A DNA stretch of 5,251 bases from Candidatus Saccharimonadota bacterium (GTDB lineage: Bacteria; Patescibacteria; Saccharimonadia; Saccharimonadales; Nanosyncoccaceae): contig JAFROU010000034.1 of NCBI GenBank assembly GCA_017429465.1, positions 1 to 5,251 on the forward strand. The letters are read 5' to 3'. The position numbers and the translations under genes are program-made. Shown in pieces: positions 1-4,980 of the stretch. The notes under the pieces are model-generated. The model was not told the DNA's origin and did not search any database. It saw only the letters and a program-made list of their open reading frames with translations. Position 1 is the stretch's first letter; each line of letters begins with the position of its first letter.

Positions 1-1265
1 ACAATATTACTTTATCCTTTAATGCAAATGGTGGTTCGGGTGCCCCAACTTCGCAGACGGTTTCTTCTTCGGGTTCTGTAACGTTTACTATTCCTTCGAC
101 TTTACCAACGTATATTGGGCGCAACTTCCTTGGTTGGTCCACATCTAGCACTGCCTCATCTGCTTCATATTCTCCAGGAAGTTCTATTACGATTTCTTCA
201 TCAACTGTTTTATATGCCGTGTGGGGCTCCGTTAGTATCTCACTTGGTTCTAATGGTGTATCTGCTCCAATTTCTTATGCTGGGCAGTATTATTATTTTA
301 CTTTTACGCCGCCTAGGACCACTTCTTATACTTTCTATTCTACGGGCTCGACCGATACTTATGGACATCTCTATAATGCTTCTGGAACTCAGCTGACTAC
401 AGATGACGACAGTGGTGTTGCTAACAACTTTAATGTTACATATACCCTAACTGCAAATACTACCTATTACTATGCCGCAAGATATTATAGTTCATCTAAT
501 ACAGGAACTATTTCGGTTGGTCTAGCTAAAACTGCGCAGGCGATTAGTACAAATGTAACCTACGCTGCAACTGTTGATGTCCCTGGTGAAATCGTTTACT
601 ATCAATTTACTCCTTCTTCTGCTGGCACTTACACGCTTACTGGTACTTCTACGGTCGATAACTATGCTTATATATATGATGCAGACTTTAACCAGCTTTA
701 CTATGATGACGATTCCGGTGGTAATAGTCAGTTTCAGCTGTCTTATACTCTTTCGGCTGGTACTACCTATTATTATGGCGTTAAATATTATAGCGCTTCT
801 AATGTGGGTAGCTTTACCTTTATACTTACTTCTGGTGGTGGAGGTTCTTCAAATCCTTTGTCCTATTACGATGACGGGTATTTCTATGGCACTGCTTATT
901 ATAATGGTACAAGGGACGCTTACGCTACAGTAGACGTTTGGCAGTCAGATGCTGGTTCAAATACGCTTTATTATCATTTTAGCGTTGGTGTTGCTGACAA
1001 CTGGTTCACGACTGACACAATTTATTTTAGCGGAACAATAAACATCGGTGGGGTGAGTAGGTCGTTAAGCGGCACTTGCGTAGCAAATACTTATCAATCT
1101 ACAGGATGTCAGATTCAGGAAATAGATGGATCCGTTACCTTATCAAACGTCAGCACATCGACGTACGTTAGCGCTTCTATTAGTGTTGAATACTATAATG
1201 GGTATAGTGGTATTACTGATTATGTTGATGGCAGTCTGGGCGGATATCTCAGTGAATCAAATTGA
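1..1265 (+). CDS. Surface/secreted multidomain protein, 3' part (5' end outside window)
   Basis: The frame is open from position 3 to the TGA at 1263-1265, giving 420 visible residues with no start, so the gene begins before the window. The GTG at 219 is not the start: it lies inside the last strand of a domain (AVWG). Residues 1-75 match the Listeria-Bacteroides/InlB B-type repeat (Flg_new), with FNANGG near the start, GRNFLGW in the middle and LYAVWG at the end. Residues 76-176 and 177-276 are two tandem beta-rich units resembling bacterial pre-peptidase C-terminal (PPC) domains, each with a DDDSG motif and a TTYYY-x3-YYS strand. A GGGGSS linker follows at 278-283. Residues 287-420 form a Tyr/Ser/Thr-rich domain I do not recognise; its only two cysteines, C359 and C369, could form a disulfide. 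There is no LPXTG motif, C-terminal membrane helix or visible sorting tag, so any anchor or signal peptide must be upstream. Probable role: adhesion or cell-surface contact, inferred from the architecture only. Confidence 0.88.
   Translation, partial: NITLSFNANGGSGAPTSQTVSSSGSVTFTIPSTLPTYIGRNFLGWSTSSTASSASYSPGSSITISSSTVLYAVWGSVSISLGSNGVSAPISYAGQYYYFTFTPPRTTSYTFYSTGSTDTYGHLYNASGTQLTTDDDSGVANNFNVTYTLTANTTYYYAARYYSSSNTGTISVGLAKTAQAISTNVTYAATVDVPGEIVYYQFTPSSAGTYTLTGTSTVDNYAYIYDADFNQLYYDDDSGGNSQFQLSYTLSAGTTYYYGVKYYSASNVGSFTFILTSGGGGSSNPLSYYDDGYFYGTAYYNGTRDAYATVDVWQSDAGSNTLYYHFSVGVADNWFTTDTIYFSGTINIGGVSRSLSGTCVANTYQSTGCQIQEIDGSVTLSNVSTSTYVSASISVEYYNGYSGITDYVDGSLGGYLSESN
3..227 (+). other. Listeria-Bacteroides (InlB B-type, Flg_new) repeat domain
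   Basis: The 75 residues encoded here follow the family pattern: a beta strand leading into FNANGG, a Ser/Thr-rich stretch, the GRNFLGWS core, an SPGSSITI segment and a closing VLYAVWG strand. These ~70-residue beta-grasp-like units usually occur in series in surface proteins of Gram-positive bacteria and CPR lineages, so further copies may lie upstream of the window. This domain is also why the reading frame must extend left of position 219. Confidence 0.8.
228..830 (+). repeat. Tandem pair of ~100-residue PPC-like domains
   Basis: Two consecutive protein units (228-530 and 531-830) align end to end. Each has a YY-x-FTP strand near residue 20-27, a central Tyr-rich strand ending in a turn (HLYNASGTQL / YIYDADFNQL), an acidic DDDSG turn, a YTL-x-A-x-TTYYY strand and YYS-x-SN-x-G before the last strand. 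The layout resembles bacterial pre-peptidase C-terminal domains, small beta-sandwiches found in secreted proteins, and the acidic turn could bind calcium. DNA identity between the copies is modest, so this looks like an old duplication rather than a recent or slippage-prone repeat. The family assignment is by pattern only. Confidence 0.62.
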
Positions 1266-1290
1266 TAATATTGCTAAAATATTTTATTAT
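1262..1290 (+). promoter_or_regulatory. Sigma70-type promoter for the HD-domain gene
   Basis: TTGATA at 1262-1267 (5 of 6 to TTGACA) is followed after exactly 17 nt by TATTAT at 1285-1290 (5 of 6 to TATAAT). Transcription would begin near 1296-1298, leaving a leader of about 40 nt before the TTG start at 1338. The -35 box overlaps the stop codon of the surface protein gene. The region is AT-rich, so some chance similarity is possible, but the spacing and position are both what is expected. Confidence 0.55.
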
Positions 1291-1337
1291 AAATGAAAGG
1301 GGTGGCGTATCTTAATATTAAAGGACGGTGATTTTTA

Positions 1338-2096
1338 TTGCTTACAACTAACGATCGATATAATTTGGTCTGGCAAAAGTATTCTTATTACAAGGCCGGT
1401 GCCAGTCGTGTAATCCGTTCTGGATTTGCGCTTTTTGGGGTATATCCACACGAATATGGAGCCTTTGCTTCTAGAACACGGAGCGAGTCGGATGCTGAGC
1501 ATTCAAACGGTCTGGCTGTTTTATTATTTTTAATTCATTCTTTCTTTCCCGAATTATTTAATGGTGAGGATTTGACTGATTATCTTGTTAATGCATTTTT
1601 TCATGAAATTGGTGAATTTGAATATGGAGACGTGCCAGACGATGGTAAAAGAGATGAAAACAAAAAGAATTCTTCTGAGCTGATTGCCTTTTCGGACTAT
1701 TTTGCTGAATTTCCTCTTGATGTTTCAGAGCCAATTATTTTCAACTTTATCGATTTTCAACAAAAAAATACTTCTCGATTTGCTCAGATTTCGTATTTAG
1801 GCGACAAACTCGAAGCGATTTTGCAGGCGATTATCTACGAATCTAATGGCCAGTCTGGTAGCTATGATTCTGAACCGCTTTTGGAATATGGCGCGTCGGA
1901 AAGCGATCAAAAGCTAAGAGAACTTACTGGCTCAACGAGCATGGTAGATATATTTGCGGCACAGTTTTTACTTAACTCCCGTTTTTTTGATGAAGAAATC
2001 CGGGACGTTTTTATCAATATTTTAAGGGCTGCCGTAATTGATTTACGCGGTCAGTGGTTCCCTTGGTCTAATCGCCCTCCCTTTAATTGCCCGTAA
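1338..2096 (+). CDS. HD-domain phosphohydrolase, YfbR/HDDC2-like (possible 5'-deoxynucleotidase)
   Basis: A 252-residue, probably cytosolic protein. TTG at 1338 is the first possible start after the in-frame TGA at 1329-1331; AAAGGA (1320-1325) and GGTGA (1327-1331) lie upstream as weak ribosome binding sites. The metal-site pattern of HD hydrolases is visible in order: ESDAEH with H55, FFHEIGE with H89-E90 and E93, GD at 97-98, and a late LGDKLEA with D156. This spacing and the GD after the second motif match the YfbR/HDDC2 (HD_3) group, whose characterised members remove phosphate from deoxynucleoside 5'-monophosphates. The signature HD is HE here, a conservative change in a metal ligand. 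The N-terminal part before H55 and the tail after residue ~165 are longer than in YfbR (~199 residues). It has its own promoter and terminator. Location beside the dTMP operon suggests, but does not prove, a nucleotide substrate. The superfamily is fairly certain; the substrate is not. Confidence 0.8.
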   Translation: MLTTNDRYNLVWQKYSYYKAGASRVIRSGFALFGVYPHEYGAFASRTRSESDAEHSNGLAVLLFLIHSFFPELFNGEDLTDYLVNAFFHEIGEFEYGDVPDDGKRDENKKNSSELIAFSDYFAEFPLDVSEPIIFNFIDFQQKNTSRFAQISYLGDKLEAILQAIIYESNGQSGSYDSEPLLEYGASESDQKLRELTGSTSMVDIFAAQFLLNSRFFDEEIRDVFINILRAAVIDLRGQWFPWSNRPPFNCP

Positions 2097-2102
2097 TGGG
2101 CT

Positions 2103-2126
2103 GGCCTCCGTAAAGGAGGCCTTTTT
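2103..2126 (+). terminator. Intrinsic (Rho-independent) terminator after the HD-domain gene
   Basis: GGCCTCC (2103-2109) pairs perfectly with GGAGGCC (2115-2121) around a 5-nt GTAAA loop, and TTTTT follows at 2122-2126. Six of the seven pairs are G-C. It starts 7 nt after the TAA of the HD gene and lies before the thyA promoter, so it should separate the two transcription units. There is no matching A tract on the left, so it is probably one-directional. Confidence 0.88.
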
Positions 2127-2163
2127 ATTGGTTAATTTTACAACATTATTATTGATATGCTCA

Positions 2164-2172
2164 TGCTATAAT
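2164..2172 (+). promoter_or_regulatory. Extended -10 promoter of the thyA-folA-glyA operon
   Basis: TGC then a perfect TATAAT (2167-2172) forms an extended -10 element. No good -35 box lies 16-18 nt upstream; TTTACA at 2137-2142 is 24 nt away and too far. Extended -10 promoters can work without a strong -35. Transcription would start near 2178-2180, giving a leader of only about 12-14 nt that is almost all ribosome binding site, leaving no room for a riboswitch or attenuator. Confidence 0.7.
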
Positions 2173-2182
2173 ATTTTGGAAT

Positions 2183-2187
2183 GGAGG
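2183..2187 (+). promoter_or_regulatory. Ribosome binding site of thyA
   Basis: GGAGG, a strong Shine-Dalgarno core, lies 4 nt before the ATG at 2192 and supports this start. Because the predicted transcript begins only a few bases upstream, the site sits almost at the 5' end of the mRNA. Confidence 0.75.
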
Positions 2188-2191
2188 TTAA

Positions 2192-3130
2192 ATGAGCAAA
2201 TTTGATGAAATGTATCTTGATTTGTGCGAGCGCATTCTTCGTGATGGCGATAAAATCACGACTAATCCGGCAGTGCTGGCAAAAAAGACCAAGAAACAAA
2301 CTGGCATAAATATGCCAAATCATTTAGCTCAAACAGCTAAGCCAACTACGACTTATTCTTTACCTCATCAGATACTACAGTTTGATCTTTCTGAGGAGTT
2401 TCCAATTCTCACTACAAAATATGTTGCTTTTAAAACGGCAGTACTTGAAATGTTATGGATTTATCAAGTACAGAGTAATGATGTCCGGTGGTTGCATGAT
2501 CGAAAAATCAAAATCTGGGATGAATGGGAAATTGATGAAAATGGCGATTACATGGGTAAGCACTTCGGCAAAGAATTTGCCCACACCATTGGCACTGCCT
2601 ATGGCTGGATTGTAAATCGTTATCATTTAACCCAATCTTTGATTGAAACTATTAAGACCGATCCGTGTAATCGTCGAATGATTATGTCGCTCTGGCAAAA
2701 TGAATGGTTGCCGACGGCTGCTCTTCCATCTTGTGTTTGGAATTCTCAGTGGAATGTTTCTAATGGCAAGCTTAATATGATGGTGACAGTACGTAGTAAT
2801 GATGTTCCGTTAGGGATGCCATTTAACGTAGTACAGTATGCGGTACTTTGCTATTTGATTGCTCAGTGTACTGGGCTGAAGCCGGGTATTTTCACTTATG
2901 TTATAAATAATGCTCATATTTACGAAAACCAGATTGATGGCATTAAGGAACAAATCCGTCGTCGCAACGAAAAACTCGCTCAAGATGGAAAACTGTTTGA
3001 AGCGCCAAGGCTTTGGATTAACCCTAAGATTAAGGATTTCTTCAAATTCGATAATAGCTTTGAGCTAAAAGATATTCGTCTTGATGGTTACGAACATCAA
3101 GGCAAGATAAGGATGCCGGTAACAGAATGA
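2192..3130 (+). CDS. thyA: Thymidylate synthase ThyA (B. subtilis ThyA/phage phi3T-like branch)
   Basis: Converts dUMP and 5,10-methylene-tetrahydrofolate to dTMP and dihydrofolate in the cytosol. At 312 residues it is slightly long for the family (264-316). Visible motifs: FPILTTK (70-76), LEMLW with E86, IWDEW (108-112), AYG with Y137, NRR (160-162), the nucleophile C181 in LPSCVWNSQW, RSND (201-204), GMPFN with N212, AHIY with H242 and Y244, and a C-terminal GY. Val after the catalytic Cys, QSNDV, and the EAPRLWINPKIKDF segment recall the B. subtilis ThyA branch more than E. coli ThyA. Oddities: the N-terminal DRTGTG-type loop carrying a dUMP-phosphate Arg is not recognisable. Its place is taken by a Lys-rich stretch (31-36) and about 10 extra residues. 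The usual GD before the His motif is NN (239-240). ATG 2192 is supported by GGAGG. It is the first gene of the operon and overlaps folA by 4 nt. Confidence 0.95.
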   Translation: MSKFDEMYLDLCERILRDGDKITTNPAVLAKKTKKQTGINMPNHLAQTAKPTTTYSLPHQILQFDLSEEFPILTTKYVAFKTAVLEMLWIYQVQSNDVRWLHDRKIKIWDEWEIDENGDYMGKHFGKEFAHTIGTAYGWIVNRYHLTQSLIETIKTDPCNRRMIMSLWQNEWLPTAALPSCVWNSQWNVSNGKLNMMVTVRSNDVPLGMPFNVVQYAVLCYLIAQCTGLKPGIFTYVINNAHIYENQIDGIKEQIRRRNEKLAQDGKLFEAPRLWINPKIKDFFKFDNSFELKDIRLDGYEHQGKIRMPVTE

Positions 3131-3609
3131 GTATTTCAATAATTGCAGCAGTAGGAAAAAATCTTGAACTTGGGAAGAAAAATGATTTGATTTTCAAGAT
3201 TCCGGAGGACATGAAATATTTTAAAGAGACTACTCTTGGACACGCTGTGTTTATGGGCTTTAATACCTGGAAAAGCTTACCAGGAAAACTGTCGCAGAGA
3301 GATAACTATGTTTTAACTCATACGCCCGAAGATTTGCCCGAAGGTGTGATTCCGGTCACTGATTTTGATGAGTTTATGAAAAGGTGGCAAAACGCTTCTG
3401 GTGAGTTGTTCGTTATTGGCGGCGGAATGGTTTATGGCATGTCACTGCCGTATGCTGATACATTATATTTAACTGAAGTAGACGAAAAATGCGATGATGC
3501 GGAGGTGTTCTTCCCTAAGTTCGATAAATCAAGATATAATAGAACAGTAATTAAGAAAGGTCACTACCATGATTTAACCTATTCCTTCGTGAAATATACT
3601 AAAAAATAA
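3127..3609 (+). CDS. folA: Dihydrofolate reductase (type I, FolA/DfrA family)
   Basis: Reduces dihydrofolate, the by-product of ThyA, to tetrahydrofolate using NAD(P)H. The 160 residues match the normal family size (~159-165). Visible: SIIAAVG at the N-terminus, IPEDM with the acidic catalytic residue D28, FKETT (32-36), MGFNTW (43-48), R58 at the position contacting the folate glutamate, the nucleotide-binding VIGGGMVY (96-103), LPYAD (107-111) and YLTEVD (114-119) with T116. Differences from E. coli: the Trp of the MPW segment is Phe (F23), and the Arg of MGR that contacts the NADPH 2'-phosphate is Phe (F45). The ATG lies in an ATGA overlap with the thyA stop and has no clear ribosome binding site of its own, so translation is probably coupled to thyA. 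The family assignment is firm; cofactor preference is open. Confidence 0.94.
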   Translation: MSISIIAAVGKNLELGKKNDLIFKIPEDMKYFKETTLGHAVFMGFNTWKSLPGKLSQRDNYVLTHTPEDLPEGVIPVTDFDEFMKRWQNASGELFVIGGGMVYGMSLPYADTLYLTEVDEKCDDAEVFFPKFDKSRYNRTVIKKGHYHDLTYSFVKYTKK

Positions 3610-3613
3610 GGAG
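3608..3613 (+). promoter_or_regulatory. Ribosome binding site of glyA
   Basis: AAGGAG lies 5 nt before the ATG at 3619 and overlaps the last two bases of the folA stop codon. It fixes the glyA start and shows that glyA is read from the same message. Confidence 0.8.
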
Positions 3614-3618
3614 AAGAA

Positions 3619-4977
3619 ATGAGAGATTTAGTATTTGATTTAATCGACGCTGAGAAGAAGCGCCAAAGCGAAGGTTTAGAGTTAATTCCAAGTGAAAACT
3701 ATGTTACGCCGGCCGTACTTGAGGCGATGGGTTCAGTTTTGACGAATAAATACAGCGAAGGTTATCCTTCGTTTGAAGGTGTACCGGGTTGGAATGAAAA
3801 GAAGATTAGTGAGGAAGTCTTACCAAATTATCGCTATTACGGCGGTCAGATTAATGTAGATAGAATCGAGCGTTTAGCAATTTCTAGGGCTTGTAAGCTT
3901 TTTCATGCAGATCATGCTAACGTGCAACCGCATTCTGGTGCTAATGCTAACGAGGCTGTTTATTGGGCTTGGTGTGAGCCAGGTGATAAAATTTTGGCGA
4001 TGAATCTTGGCCACGGTGGGCATTTAACTCACGGGTCACCTGTTACTCGTAGTGCACATATCTATAATTTTATTGCTTACGGTACAACTTCGGACGGAGA
4101 CTTAGATTACGATGAAATGGAAAAACTAGCTATTATGCATCAACCAAAGATCATTTTGGTTGGCTACTCAGCTTTTATGAAGATTCCAGATTTTGACCGC
4201 GTAGCAGAGATTGCTAAAAAAGTGCCGGGCTGTTTATTGATGGCCGATATGGCGCATGTGGCTGGTTTGATTGCTGGGGGAGTTCACCCAAATCCTCTAG
4301 AACACGGTTTTAATGTAATGACTACTACTACCCATAAAACACTACGTGGACCACGTGGCGGTTTGATTCTTTCAATGGGAAATGTCGCTTCGCCGCTTAA
4401 AAAACCGGAAAAAACTTTACAAAATATCCCAATTTTGATTGACCGCGCTGTATTTCCTGGTACTCAAGGTGGACCACTTGAGCATGTAATTGCTGCTAAA
4501 GCAGTGGCCTTTGGCGAAGATTTGAAACCAGAATTTCGTGATTATGCTGCTAAAATCGTAGAAAATGCCAAAGCACTGGCTGATGCTATGAAGAAGGATG
4601 GTTTTAAACTTGTTGGTGGTGGTACAGATAATCACTTGATACTTGCCAATGTTAAAGATAGTTTTGGTATCGATGGTAAAATGTATGAAAAGGCTCTTGA
4701 TATGGTTGGTTTGACCCTAAATTCGAATGCTGTTCCAGGTGATAAGGGCGGCGCCTTTAGGCCATCCGGCGTTCGTTTGGGTACTCCAGCTATCACAACT
4801 CGTGGAATGGGTATAAAAGAGATGAAGCAAATTGCCGACTGGATGAAGAGGGTGATGGATATTTGTGTTAAAGCAGAATCTGAAGATAAGATTGTAGATT
4901 ATACAGCTGACTTAGAAATAATCCATGCCGAAGTTAAGGCTCTTTCGTTGAAATTTCCAGTCCCTAGTATTAATTAA
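3619..4977 (+). CDS. glyA: Serine hydroxymethyltransferase
   Basis: PLP enzyme that converts serine plus tetrahydrofolate to glycine plus 5,10-methylene-tetrahydrofolate, the cofactor used by ThyA. The 452 residues exceed the usual ~410-430. Motifs in order: LIPSEN (22-27), NKYSEGYP (43-50) with Y45 and E48, YRYYGG (71-76), NVQPHSGANAN (101-111), HGGHLTHG (132-139), GYSAF (182-186, usually SAY), ADMAHVAGL (209-217) with D210 and H213, TTTTHKTLRGPRGG (235-248) with the PLP lysine K240, FPGTQGGPLEH (279-289), GGTDNHL (334-340), and SGVRLGTPAITTRG (383-396) with R386 for the substrate carboxylate. The extra length comes mainly from a ~19-residue insertion at 51-70 between EGYP and RYYGG, and about 11 residues before AVFPG. 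All key catalytic residues remain, so it should be active. It is third in the operon, 9 nt after folA, and convergent with the next gene. Confidence 0.96.
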   Translation: MRDLVFDLIDAEKKRQSEGLELIPSENYVTPAVLEAMGSVLTNKYSEGYPSFEGVPGWNEKKISEEVLPNYRYYGGQINVDRIERLAISRACKLFHADHANVQPHSGANANEAVYWAWCEPGDKILAMNLGHGGHLTHGSPVTRSAHIYNFIAYGTTSDGDLDYDEMEKLAIMHQPKIILVGYSAFMKIPDFDRVAEIAKKVPGCLLMADMAHVAGLIAGGVHPNPLEHGFNVMTTTTHKTLRGPRGGLILSMGNVASPLKKPEKTLQNIPILIDRAVFPGTQGGPLEHVIAAKAVAFGEDLKPEFRDYAAKIVENAKALADAMKKDGFKLVGGGTDNHLILANVKDSFGIDGKMYEKALDMVGLTLNSNAVPGDKGGAFRPSGVRLGTPAITTRGMGIKEMKQIADWMKRVMDICVKAESEDKIVDYTADLEIIHAEVKALSLKFPVPSIN

Positions 4978-4980
4978 TAT

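Noticed and set aside
219..1265. GTG at 219 as the start of the surface protein
   Set aside because: The frame is open back to position 3 and those 72 residues form most of a Flg_new repeat, with the GTG-encoded Val inside its final AVWG strand.
1263..1268. Alternative genetic code with TGA as glycine
   Set aside because: TGA closes the surface protein gene (followed at once by TAA) and thyA at the expected family end, and no core gene has an internal in-frame TGA.
1275..1286. AT-only palindrome (TAAAATATTTTA) as a terminator of the surface gene
   Set aside because: It has no G-C pairs and would make an unstable hairpin; it lies inside the promoter spacer, where AT-rich palindromes arise by chance.
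1293..1331. A 12-codon ATG reading frame just before and in frame with the HD gene
   Set aside because: It has no ribosome binding site, ends in TGA, and begins before or at the predicted transcription start (about 1297). Joining it to the HD gene would need TGA readthrough, and TGA is clearly stop elsewhere in the window.
2097..2191. Folate (THF) riboswitch or attenuator before thyA
   Set aside because: The only strong hairpin is the terminator of the HD gene, upstream of the thyA promoter; the predicted leader is too short for a riboswitch.
2138..2323. Minus-strand open frame across the thyA promoter and start
   Set aside because: It covers a well-supported promoter, ribosome binding site and thyA N-terminus, has no family resemblance, and its start is inside thyA.
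4417..4635. Minus-strand open frame inside glyA
   Set aside because: It lies wholly within the conserved SHMT coding region and is low-complexity; an antisense shadow.
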